64,000 bases of DNA. Source: Meconema thalassinum (taxonomy: Eukaryota > Arthropoda > Insecta > Orthoptera > Tettigoniidae). The stretch lies in the NCBI GenBank assembly GCA_946902985.2, contig OX336388.2:1504576545-1504640544 (forward strand), written 5' to 3'. The notes below the pieces were generated by a model. The model was not told where the DNA came from, did no database searches, and was given only the letters and a program-made list of their open reading frames with translations. Both the position numbers and the translations under genes were made by a program. Below are positions 23,599 to 34,118 of the stretch, in pieces; positions within the stretch are counted from its first letter, which is position 1, and the number at the start of each line of letters is the position of its first letter.

Positions 23599-23648
23599 AG
23601 ACAGACAGACAGACAGACAGACAAACTTTGTGCTTTATATATATAGAC

Positions 23649-25755
23649 TAGCTGTACCCAGCATGCGTTGCAATGCCAATCAAAGAAAGTGTTGGCGTTG
23701 TAACTTTGTATGTTGAAGTGCTCTTGGATTCCCAATATTGTTTTTCTTTTTCCGTTAACCACCTCTAAACTATTGTAAAATTGATTTACTATCTAAAAAA
23801 ACCATGGGAGCGTGCTCAACAACTCACCAAAGTTTCATCACAATGAAATGAATAGTATATGAACCCATACGGGACTTTGTTGAAACGATTCGAGCGCCGT
23901 CGCCCATTTGTTGAATATACTCGTACGCTACCTATTGTAAAATGGATTTAGTAATTCGAAAACCTTCCCTGGCGTGTACACAGCAACTCATCAAAGTTTC
24001 ATCACAATCGAATGAATGGCATATGAACGCATACGGGATTTTGTATAAACGATTCTCGCGCCGTTACTCATTTGTTGAATCTAATTGTGCGCCACCCATT
24101 GAAAAACGGATTTACTAATTCATACACCTTCGCAGCACTGTACTCAACTCACCAAAGTTTTATCACAATCGGATGAATGGTATATGAACGCATACGGGAC
24201 TTGGTTGAAACGATTCACGCGCTGTCGCTCATTAGTTGAATCTACTCGTGCGCTACCGTATTGTTAAATGGATTTACAAAATCAGAAATCTTCGCTGGAG
24301 TGGAAACAACATTTCACCAAATTTCATTGCAATTGCATGAATGGTATATGATTGCATACGGAATTTTTTTAAACGATATGCGCGCCGTTACCCATTTGTT
24401 GAATCTACTCGTGCGCTACCAATTGTAAAAAGGATTTACTAAGTCAGAAACCTTTCCTGGAGTGTGTACAATAAATCACAAAAGATTCATAGCAATCGGA
24501 TGAATGGTATATGAACGCATATGGGACTTTGTTTAAAAGATTCGCGTACCGTCGCTCATTTGTTGAATCCAGTTATGCGATACCTATTGTAAAGTGGATT
24601 TGCTAAGCCAGAAACCTTCCCTGAAGTGTACACAACAACTCACCTAAGTTTAGTCGCTATCAGACGAATGGTATATGAATGCATACGGGACTATTTTGAA
24701 ACAATTCGCGCATCGTCGCTCATTTGTTTAATCTACTTGTGCGGTACCTATTGTAAAGTGGATTTAGTAAGCCAATAACCTTCCCTGAAGTGTACATAAC
24801 ATCTCACCCATGTTTCATCGCTATCAGACGAATAGTATATGAACGCATACGGGACTTTGTTGAAACGCTTCGCCCGTCGTCACTCATTTGTTGAATCCAC
24901 TCGCGCGCTACCTATTGTAACATGGATTTACTAAGCCAGAAACCTTGCCTGTAGTGTACACAACCTCTCACCCAAGTTTCATCGCTATCTGTCCAATGGT
25001 ATGTGAACGCATACAGGACTTTGTTGAAACGCTTCGCCCGTCGTCGCTCATTTGTTGAATCTACTCGTGCGCTACCTATTGTTAAGTGGATTTACTAAGC
25101 CAGAAACATTCCCTGAAGTGTACACAACATCTCACCCAAGTTTCATCGCTATCAGACGAATAGTGTATGAACGCATTTGGGACTTTGTTGAAACGCTTCG
25201 CGCGTCATCGCTCATTTGTTGAATCTACTCGTGCGCTACCATTTGTTAAGTGGATGTACTCAGCCAGAAACCTTACATGAAGTGTACAGAACATCTCACC
25301 CAAGTTTCATCGCAATGGGATGAATGGTATATGAACGCATGTGGGACTGTCTTGAAACAAACGCACGCCATTTTGTTGAAGCTACTCGCGCCATCTATTG
25401 TAAATTGGATTTACTACCCCTATACAAATTACGTTGAATTACTAACGGAAATTCTTGTTAAGAGACTCATTTTCTATACCGGTAGTGGAGAGCGCTACTC
25501 GCATCCAGTCGGCCGTGTCTCGTCAAGAGCTACTGTTGCCTGGAAACGACTTGCCTTAGCTGTCATTTGCGTTACGTTTTATAGTGACTTGTATTCTCTT
25601 TGACGTTTTATGTCACGTCGCGGGATAAAAATATCCTATGTCCGTCTCCTGGTTCTAAGCTACCTCCACACCAATTTTCAGCCAAATCGGTTCAGCCGTT
25701 CTTGAGTTATAAATAGTGTAACTAACACGACTTTCTTTTATATATATATAGATAA
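23649..25755 (+). repeat. Element X2: minisatellite array, period about 163 bp (about 10 units)
   Basis: It follows X1 directly, begins 'ctagctgtacccagcatgc' and ends near 'tatatatatatagat' (25740-25753). Units contain 'tattgtaaaatggatttac', 'aagtttcatcacaatcgg', 'atgaatggtatatgaacgc' and 'tcatttgttgaatctac'. The TATTGTAAA mark recurs about every 163 bp from 23770 to 25396. The closing part has 'ggttcagccgttcttgag', a phrase seen near the ends of the other arrays. An open frame at 25250-25603 lies across the last units and is not considered a gene. Confidence 0.9.
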
Positions 25756-25769
25756 GATATAAATAACTG

Positions 25770-25790
25770 ATATTATTATTATTATTATTT

Positions 25791-25830
<40 letters not shown>

Positions 25831-25831
25831 G
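25770..25831. repeat. (ATT)n microsatellite
   Basis: An ATT run interrupted by one 'ttc' stretch. Confidence 0.9.
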
Positions 25832-26376
25832 ACTAAACTAAATTGTTGAGCACTTCTCCTGCAACATTGTCACATCCTACTAATGTGCAGTGTTGTAGAA
25901 ACATCTTTCGGTTTGTATTCCATGCGGGAGTGGAGATAAATATGGTACCTTAGGCCTTTGTACGCACTTCATAATAAAAAAAAAGCTTTATCCTCTTTGA
26001 GAAACTTGTACCGTATATGAAAGTTACAAGTGAAATTCATTAGCTGGGATGATACATCCGTGTTACGAGGAACAACTAGAACTGTGCTACAGCTCAGATG
26101 TAACTTGAGAGCAAATCCTTGTTAATCCAGCAATTCTTCCTCATTTCCACCTTTTAATATACTCCTCCTTTATGTTTCTTCACCGACTTTATTTGTCAAG
26201 TCTCACACTTTAAGGATTCTTGTTAATGGAAGAGAGAGACTTTAACTAGTTTAACATCATGGGTTCGAGGAAATGGTTACAATGATAATGAAGATGTAAT
26301 AATGTAATCCGAGAATGGCGGAAGGAAATGAAAAATTCAAGGGTAGAAAATGGGGTAAGGCTACAAGGTTACAATC
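25832..26376. other. Unassigned DNA
   Basis: No ORF of note, no SINE box and no repeat shared with the rest of the window. The last 100 bases may belong to the LINE fragment that follows. Confidence 0.5.
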
Positions 26377-26529
26377 GACTTTCTAGCCTTTGCAGAAGAT
26401 GTAGTGATCGTTTCAGATTCCATTGATACGGCAGAAGAACAACTTAACGAACTGAAAAAACGAGCACTGAAGGCTGGGCTTCAAATCTCCTTTGAGAAGA
26501 CACAATTCATGACAAAAACAAGATGTTCA
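26377..26529 (+). pseudogene. LINE reverse transcriptase palm fragment
   Basis: A short frame reads DFLAFAEDVVIVSDS followed by a helix and 'KAGLQISFEKTQFM'. This is the RT region around the Y/FxDD catalytic box and the following motif. The box reads FAED instead of FADD, so one catalytic Asp is replaced. Nothing of the rest of the enzyme is adjacent. Clade is unknown. Confidence 0.7.
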
Positions 26530-26639
26530 GTAAAGAACATATGGCCTACTTTCTCCTAAATGCATGGGTATTGTTATAACTCTTTGTCCTTTTCAAGGAG
26601 TATAATTGAATGTTGGTTGTAGTAGCTTGTTGAAATACA

Positions 26640-28235
26640 ACGTGCTATAGGTAATATTAAACATGAATATGAGGTGCCCTTTGCTAGTGCTACCTCTGTA
26701 AAAAAAATCATTCAATTCGGTTTCACCGTGTTTGAATTGATCTGGGGAATGGATTTGCACACATACATGGCCGCAATTTGCAAACTATTGGGCTGATGAC
26801 CCTGTAGTCAGTCATAAGATGATTTCCACAAAAAGGCATGTTGTTGCAAAATCCGGTAGAGATCAAATTATTAGGATGGTCGAAATTGGATTTAAGCTTT
26901 TAACATTTGGGTGGCCGTCATTCCGTTTCCGTCAAGATGGCGGCGATATAAAACGTGACACCGAGGTGCCTTTTGCTAGTGCTACCTCTGTACCAATTTT
27001 CGTTCAATTCGGTTTCACCGTGTTTGAATTGATAGGGGGAATCGATTTGCACACATACTTGGCCACCATCTGCAAACTATTGGGCTGATGATCTAGCAGT
27101 TTGGTCAGAATGTGCTTCCCACATAAAGATTTGTTGTTGCAAAATTTGGTAGAGTCTAGATTATTAGGTTGGTCGTAATTACATTTTAGCATTTAACATT
27201 TGGGTGGCCGCGATTACGTTTCCGTCAAGATGGCGGTGATATAAAACATGACACTGAGGTGGCCTTTTCTAGTGCTACCTCTGTACCAAATTTCGATCCA
27301 TTCGGTTTCACCGTGTTCGAATTAATAGGGGGAATCGATTTTCACACAAAGATGGCCGCCATCCGCAAAATATTAGGCTAATGACCTATTAGTTTGGTCA
27401 AAGATGCTCCCTCCATAATGGTATGGTGATGCAAAATTTGGTAGAGATCGGATGATTAGGTTAATCGTAATTTGATTTAAGCTTTAAATATTTGTGTGGC
27501 CGCCATTACGTTTCCGTCAAGATGGAGGCGATATAAAACATGACACTGAGGTGCCCTTTGCTATCGCTACCTCTGTACCAAATTTCATTCCATTCGGTTT
27601 CACCGTGTTCGAATTAATAGGGGTAATCGATTTTGACACAAAGATGGCCGCCATCCGCAAACTATTAGGCTAATGACCTATTAGATTTGTCAAAGGATGC
27701 TCCCTCCATAAAGGTATGTTGTTGCAAAATTTGGTAGAGATCGGATGATTAGGTTAGTCGTAATTTGATTTAAGCTTTGAACATTTGTGTGGCCGCCATT
27801 ACGTTTCGGTCAAGATGGCGGCGATATAAAACATGGCACTGGGGTGCCATTTGCTAGTACTACCTCTGTACCGAATTTCGTTCCATTCGGTTTCACCGTG
27901 TTCGAATTAATAGGGGCAATCGATTTTCACACAAAGATGGCCGCCATCCACAAACTATTAGGCTGATGACCTATTAATTTGGTCAAAGGATGCTGCTCCC
28001 ATAAAGGTATGTTGTTGCAAAATTTGGTAGAGATCGGATGATTAGGTTAGTCGTAATTTGATTTATGCTTTGAACATTTGTGTGGCCGCCATTACGTTTC
28101 CGTCAAGATGGCGGAGATATAAAACATGACACTGAGGTTCCTTTGCTAGTGCTACCTTTGTACCAAATTTCGTTCAATTTGCGCTCACCGTGTTCGAATT
28201 GATAGGGGGGGACAGACATTCAGACTACACACACT

Positions 28236-28266
<31 letters not shown>

Positions 28267-28320
28267 TCACACACACACATACACACACACAGACAGACAC
28301 ACTTTTTTTCGCTCGTTTTA
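26640..28320 (+). repeat. Element X3: array, period about 292 bp (5-6 units) with CA tail
   Basis: Units contain 'ttgcaaaatttggtagagat', 'gtggccgccattacgtttcc', 'gtcaagatggcggcgatata', 'gtgctacctctgtacc', 'attcggtttcaccgtgtt' and 'aaagatggccgccatc'. The 'ttcggtttcaccg' mark recurs near 26716, 27008, 27301, 27594 and 27886. The array ends in a CA/CAGA microsatellite (about 28212-28304). The frames at 26819-27088 and 28190-28384 are repeat-derived. Confidence 0.9.
28212..28304 (+). repeat. (CA)n/(CAGA)n microsatellite
   Basis: Mostly CA dinucleotides with interspersed CAGA, forming the downstream end of array X3. It parallels the CAGA runs closing the other array elements. Confidence 0.9.
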
Positions 28321-28990
28321 TAAACATACTCGTGTCTCAATTATTGCCATTATAAGCTTGTTGCAAAATGTACTATTGTATTAATTTTAGCCTGTTTTCA
28401 TATTTAGGCATCCACCTCAAAATTTTAAATAAATGAATGTATTAAAACTGTGTTATGAGTGGCAGATTACCTTGATGTTCCACACCTTAATAGAACAACG
28501 ATCTTCATCATTAGCAGCGAGGCCATCACCTCTGGAGTTAGGGACCTATTAGGAAAGATCAACTTAGCCGAAATTACATGAAAACGCGGCGAGGAGCTGT
28601 ATCGAACAAGTCACGTCTATTTCGCACGCCAGCAGCATACTCTGCCCACGTGAAGTTTTGAACATCTGTTCTGTACATGGTCACGGTACAACACAGACCA
28701 AGCCACAAAACCGTTGTTGTGGCGGAATGCGTGAATGCAGTATGTATTAGTTGGGATTAGGATTCTTCAAGGGTGTAGCTGTGACAAAAGCGAGCGATGT
28801 CCCCAGAGACAGACTGGACTGGACTGAGCACGTTAATTACGAAAGTTTTGATTAGGCCTCGCAGATGAGATGTCTCGTCCCTCTTCATTGTAAACCCCAC
28901 ATAGGCCAAGGAGAAGTGAGAGCTTTTTCAACTCCTGTCTGGCTACTCGACGCTTCCTGAACGTGGCATCCATGACGTGAACCTTGCCCA
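28321..28990. other. Unassigned DNA
   Basis: I see no supported gene, SINE box or tandem repeat in this stretch. Confidence 0.5.
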
Positions 28991-29019
28991 CATTAGTTCA
29001 CTAAATGCAATTAAATCAG

Positions 29020-29100
29020 AGACCTCTAATGCGCTAACTCCTGTCTCGCTGGGATCGCGAAGGCATGGGGTCGAATCCAACCTCAACCGTCCTGAAAATA
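29020..29100 (+). repeat. tRNA-like SINE head, truncated by insertion
   Basis: Contains 'gcgctaactcctgtctcgc' and a B-box-like 'ggtcgaatccaacc'. It continues after the inserted SINE at 29540, since 'gtcctgaaaata' is present on both sides. The A box is weak. Confidence 0.4.
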
Positions 29101-29527
29101 TTTATTTATTTATCGTATGACTTTTAGTGCCGGGAGTGTCCGAGGACATGTTCGGCTCGCCAGAGGCTGTAGCTGCTTCTAGCGGACACCCATATGGTGA
29201 GCTACAAGTTCCGTTCAATTTCAAGTAATTCCAACTTTCGCTACCAGATGTCAATCATACCTAGCGGTGAACGTTGGTACTTTGATAGAGCGTTACAATG
29301 AAATCTAACCTAGAAATTTAGCTTCACACAAGTTTAGTCTGTGGAAGGATCTTTTACATGCCATAAATCTATGACATGGGACCGCCGGCTTTACTTCCCC
29401 TCCGAAGAAAGGCATACTGAAGAATTTCAACGCTCTTTTAAAATCCGACGACTTCGGCCGGGTTTGAACCCGCAATCTTGGGAACAGCAGTTCAGCATGC
29501 TACCAACTACGCCCCCGAAGCCACTTT
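29101..29527 (-). mobile_element. SINE family B' (family B head, different 3' tail)
   Basis: Minus-strand copy. Its right end has the family B head (B box near 29457-29473, complementary 'ccgggtttgaacccgc') and shares the 'catgggaccgccggcttta' region. The 3' part, however, differs from family B and ends in 'gccgggagtgtcc'-type sequence followed by TTTA repeats near 29101-29114. A 12-bp target duplication 'gtcctgaaaata' flanks it at 29089-29100 and 29528-29539. A second copy lies at 63601-64000. Confidence 0.85.
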
Positions 29528-29564
29528 GTCCTGAAAATAGTTTTCACGAAGCAAAGAGGACATA

Positions 29565-30057
29565 AAAGTAGGTTAACACAGGCAAGGAAAGCATTTCTAC
29601 AAAAAATGAATCTGTTGACATCGAATAAATTTAGGTTTTAGGAAGTCGTTTTTGAAAGCCTTTGTCTGGAGCGTAACACTTTATGGAAATGAAACTTGAA
29701 CTGTTGGAGGAGCAGAAAAGAGGAGAATTGAAACGCTTGAAATGTGGTGTTACAGGAGAATAATGAAGATCAGCTGACGAGGTATTCAAGCGTTTGAGAA
29801 AGGAGAGATATTTCTGGCGACTGATAATGAAGAGAAGAGATGGGTTGGTAGGACGCATACTAAGACACACAGGAATAGCAAACTTAGTTATGGAAGAAAG
29901 GGCCGAGAATAAGAACAGTAGGGGTAGACCAAGGTTAGAATATGTTAAACAGATTGCCTCGGAAGTAGGCTGTGGTAGCTATGTAAAGATGAAACGATTA
30001 GCTCAGGTCAGGGCAGCATGGAGGGCTGCATCAAACCATTCAAAAGACTGAAGACAA
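29565..30057 (+). pseudogene. LINE 3' end: RT C-terminal domain remnant
   Basis: A frame at 29794-30051 gives 'LVGRILRHTGIANLVMEER' and 'RGRPRLEYVKQIASEV', a C-terminal pattern of non-LTR retrotransposons. Upstream in shifted frames one can read 'KSFLKAFVWSVTLYGNE' and 'IETLEMWCYRRIMKIS'. The segment ends in 'caacatcatcat', a simple tail. Catalytic palm and endonuclease are missing. It is an inactive remnant. Confidence 0.75.
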
Positions 30058-30219
30058 AAACAACATCATCATTTACCACCAGCCTAATACCGGGATGGTT
30101 CCTATCAACAGGTCTCTGGCCAATCGCCTTTCTTGACCCGTCCTGAAAATACAACGAATGGCCATTGACTGCATTAATAGCAGTATAAATACCTTTTGGA
30201 ATTTTCAAATAATTACTTA

Positions 30220-30975
30220 CTACCTTGTGGCGTAGTAGGTAGTGGCTATTCACCGCAGTGGTCACAAGTTCGATTCTTTGCAGTGCCAAAGAATTTTGGT
30301 CCGAGGTTTGGAATAGGGTACACTCAGGCACGGCTGAGAAGAGGTAGGTTCGACTCAAACCTCAGCCATCTTAGAATTGGTTTCCCGTGGTTTCTTACTT
30401 CTACTCCATGAAAATGCCAAGTTCATTACTACTAATAATATCGTATGGCCTCGGGTGCTGGGTGCAAACCTTGTTATTTGACACCCAGAGGGCAGCTTGC
30501 ATGTCGAATTTTATCGCTCCTTGAAGCACTATGAAAGTCATGGAGGTTAGATATCTAAGCTCCTTGACACTATAGCGCTTTCTAGTAGAGAAATGAGGAA
30601 CGTTGTGTTGGCGGAAAATCCCGAGATAATTTTGCCATTATGAACACGGCCTACTGAATAAAAATGGGTTATTTAACATGCCAACATCGTATGACATGCG
30701 TGTCGTAATTTTTGCCGCCTTTCAAAAATCACTTACCATGCCCATGGGCGAACCTGCAAGCTTGGGGTTAGTAATCCTACACGATAACCACTCACCAACC
30801 GTGGAAAGCAATTGATTACTAATTTAAGGTGATAGCCACCCCTTTCCAAATCATAGTCTCAATGACAAATACACACACTACTACATACATAACAATAATA
30901 CAGGTTCTTACACAATCCAAGTGCACGGGAATGAATTACCACGATGTCGCAAGGTGCTAAATGATTCAACAACAA
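30220..30975 (+). mobile_element. SINE family A split by a nested SINE
   Basis: The head (30226-30300, 'ggcgtagtaggtagtggc' and 'aagttcgattctttgc') and body run to 30431, then continue at 30812 with 'ttgattactaatttaagg', and the 3' part ends near 30970 in 'gattcaacaacaaa'. The interruption is a family F SINE on the other strand. Confidence 0.7.
30432..30811 (-). mobile_element. SINE family F nested in SINE A
   Basis: On the minus strand the head has 'ggttggtgagtggttatcg' and a B box-like 'gcaggttcgccca'. The 3' end reads toward 'ggccatacgata'. A second same-orientation copy is at 40790-41163. Flanks 'ttcattacta' (30422-30431) and 'ttgattacta' (30812-30821) suggest a 10-bp duplication with one mismatch. 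Confidence 0.8.
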
Positions 30976-31060
30976 ATAAACGACAGCCTCGTGGTTTATT
31001 TGAAAGCATTGGATATTGACACCCCAGAGGTTCCGAGATCGATTCAAGGCTCTATCAAGA
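30976..31060 (+). repeat. tRNA-like SINE head fragment
   Basis: Contains 'agcctcgtggtttatttgaa' and 'gttccgagatcgattcaagg', resembling the head of family A (compare 57790-57860). The body is missing or unrecognisable. Confidence 0.45.
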
Positions 31061-31289
31061 ATTTAAAAAAAGTCTTTGTATGATCTCGTGCGAGGTCTTC
31101 CAGCGTTGTGATGTTAAATAGAAACCTAGCGGATGTTGTGGTGGGAGGAGGAATGGAGAGGACCTGGCCATCCTACTGCAAGTAAATTACGGTTCAGGTT
31201 GCTTGGTTAGTAATCCCTTGTCATAACGAAGGAGTCTGCTCGGATCACCAACGTCTCTTGTCGATATGGCACTGAGTCTCTATTCAGAT

Positions 31290-31740
31290 CAGGTCATCCA
31301 TTCATTCATTTCCGTGTCCGGTCAATATTTCCAGAACGTAGCATCAACGATAGCCTTATTATTGGCCTAGATCAAGTCCTGCGTTGTGCTAGGTTGTTCC
31401 AGTTGAGGGTATATGAGCAAGTGGGCCGCATTTGTGTTGCTCCGCACTCGCAGGACACGTCTCCGTCAGCTGGAAGGATGCCCCATTTTTGTATGTTAGA
31501 TTTGCAACGGGGGATGCCCACCCTAGGACGATTGAGTGATCTCCAAACAGAGTAGGGAACATCGTTTCCTAGGGCTAGCTTTTCCTTTGCAGGGATGTCC
31601 AGCAGCAGCTTACTCTTCTATCTAGTGATGCGGTTAGACTCCGGTGTTCCCTTCAGTGGTTCAGTTCTAGCGAAGCTCTTTCTGGATTTCAGACGACAAA
31701 CAACAGCTTGATGATCGTGCAGATTCAGATCATCATATGC
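31290..31740 (-). pseudogene. LINE polyprotein C terminus (Jockey/I-like)
   Basis: Minus-strand translation around 31440-31560 gives 'WRSLNRPRVGIPRCKSNI', 'QKWGILPADGDVSCECG', then after a frame change a 'NNKAIVDATFWKY'-type end. The Cys pair (C.CG) after the 'KWG' motif is characteristic of the terminal zinc-like domain of arthropod non-LTR retrotransposon ORF2. The frame is broken and nothing of the RT palm is nearby. It was too short to stand out as an open frame. Confidence 0.7.
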
Positions 31741-34088
31741 ATGGTGAGCGATTTAAGGCACACGGCTACGTGAGGGAGATACTGTGCCCGTTTAGACCGG
31801 AGTCCGCACGACCACATATGCATTTTACCAATAATCAGTCAGCACGAGAGTCAAAATATCCCGGAGCGCCAGATGGGTTAAAGCAAATCGCAAAAACGAC
31901 ATAAAATGAAAAAAATGCTTTACTGATTTTTGGCTCAATGCAACAATAAGGATAGAAGGAGATTCAATTGGGCATAACACATCAAGTAAAATTATCTCAT
32001 TTTATTTTGAATTTAAAATTGACTGCAAAAATGCTCAAAGCAGCATCACTCACGTGTGGCGACCCACAATCCTATTTACACAATATACAGAAATTTTCCA
32101 AACACATTTGACAATTATTTTTTTGGAAACACAAGTCTGATTGTTAGTCCTGTAGACTGTGTTCCAAAATTCTTTATAATTAATGATTAAATCCAGTTCA
32201 AATTTAATTGTCTCTACTGGAAATATCGTAGTTCACTGTTTGAATTTTCACATAATATTAACACTCGTAGAATAAATGTTCATAGAATTTTAACTTTCAC
32301 TTATTTTTTTCAAGTTTCAAAAGAATATTGTCAAAAAATATTATTATTTCTGAATCAACACAAATTAGTTACACATATTAATAACACCTGAAAAGTATTT
32401 GACCTTGAGCATAGCATAGAAGAACTGTGCGAAGCACAAAAACAATTAATCGTTCTTCTGACATGAAACATTCGAGAAGTGACTCGATTATGAACTTCCA
32501 AGTTCCTAACAAAATATATGATTTCTGAATCATCAACTTGATCAATAAATTGTTGAACCATTCAACTATTCAATTTTCCACTTGGAATCATTATTATAAA
32601 AAATATTTATATTCATGGCCATTTTTAGCAACTTTCACAACTTGCAATTCTTCGACAGAATGCGGAAATAAGAATTGTAGTTTCATAATGAATTCATTTA
32701 GTTCATGGCACTAGGATTGAAATTATCCTTCAAATTATTCGTGGTTAAAGAATTATTTTTAATTGGCAGTGGCCCATTCTATTATTTGTGTAAGAACACA
32801 ATATTACAACAACAACGGCAAAGGTCTTCCTCTGAAGAAGAATAAACTACTATCATGACAAATCCGGGTTCTAGCAAAATCAAAGTCTAAATGGAATTCG
32901 TAAACAAGGTTGAAATAAGAACTGATGGTTTCTAAGAAATAACCTTCGGGTTATTCATACGACGAAATGTGTAGTTCCAATACTCCTTCTATAAACCTGA
33001 GCCATCGAACCTGCTATTTGATTGATGCTCAAAAAAACCTCCTCATTCCTGCGACTTAAACATGCGCACCTGGGAATGGCATTTCAACTACTCCACACAC
33101 AAATTTTCTTCCCAAAATTTATACAATAAATCAAGCCTCTGTTTGTTATCAACACTGGAAGATTAATAAACTGACAAGTTTATTTTATTTTACCATTCAG
33201 TTCAACCCGTGAATTTACCATACTTATGAAAATCTTTATTTCACTTTCGAATGTGTATTTACGTCATGATTTTATATAAATACAAAAATATCCTATTTGA
33301 TACAAATATCAATTGCTTCCCGTTTCATGCCTCTCCGTGTTATCTGAAAAATATACTTTGCTCATTGCAAATATCAACTGTTCAACCAGAACTGAAATGT
33401 TGGTCGAATGCGGGCTTGCGCTAACCACTCTCCTTCGGAAAATCTCCTGTTCCAGACTAGAAATGATTAAACTACTTCATAGGCTCTCTCTCAATACAAA
33501 TGATTATTAGAAAATATAATATCCAAGAATTATTTAGAAAAATTATAAAAATTATTATTATTATTATTAGTGGATTATTATTATTATTATTAGTTATATT
33601 ATTTCAAATATGTTTAATTATCATCTCATTATGTGAGAATCCACATGTTCGAATCTTCGAATATGGAAAAAATATCCATTCCTTAACAAAAATAATTTAA
33701 CTCAACCTTTACATCGACGGTTTTCCGTGATATCCCTAAAATATGAAATATTCAAATAAATGCTCGAAATGCTCGGTCATCGATCCTAAACAGTTCTGAG
33801 TGCTGAAAATACTCAGAATAACTCTAATATGTCTTGCGTAAATCATTGCAAGATTTAGATACGAAGAAAAATAAATGTGTTGGTCATCTGCCGAAAAATA
33901 GTTTGTTCCAATTAGCTAGGCATAATATAATTCAAACTAGATGAAACCCGTCAAAACATGACGGACATTGGAAAACAAATTTACTGAAGAAGCTTCTTAT
34001 ATAAGTTACATTCTTTGTACGATTACTTTTTAGCACTATTGCAACTTTAAGGGCGTCAAAAGATAGCTCTCTCAGCATTGCAACATAT
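31741..34088. other. AT-rich DNA without recognised features
   Basis: The region is AT-rich and has short ATT runs (33545-33592). I found no frame with recognisable domain, no terminal repeats that I can pair confidently and no similarity to other parts of the window. It could be a long LTR or unique intergenic DNA. Confidence 0.5.
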
Positions 34089-34118
34089 TGCTGGTCATGA
34101 CTGAAAACGTGATGAGGT

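Larger units (their letters stand above)
19935..23648 (+). mobile_element. Composite tandem-repeat element X1 (CTAGC start, TATATATAGA end)
   Basis: It begins 'ctagcagtagtacccggct' and ends in a (CAGA)n run (23599-23622) followed by 'tttatatatatagact', where the next element starts. The first part has about 165-bp repeats, each with 'gtaacatct', 'aggtcatttgc' and a 'gatgatgataa' patch (about 19975-20310 and again after 20842). The second part is a long 127-bp array. Two SINEs (20321-20830, 21371-21755) and a LINE tail (22057-22112) have inserted into it. No protein is recognised. This repeat architecture is common in arthropods but I cannot name the superfamily from sequence alone. Confidence 0.65.

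Noticed and set aside
25250..25603. 117-codon frame at the end of array X2
   Set aside because: Its first half is array sequence, and the second half has no recognisable domain.
21770..28320. CRISPR-like arrays
   Set aside because: The regular repeats at 127, 163 and 292 bp are head-to-tail minisatellite units with no short repeat/spacer alternation, and the window is eukaryotic.
31741..34088. A second 4.2 kb-type element or long LTR
   Set aside because: The base composition is similar and 'tgtgcccg' occurs near 31782, but I found no matching right end, no target duplication and no alignment with 6905-11095.
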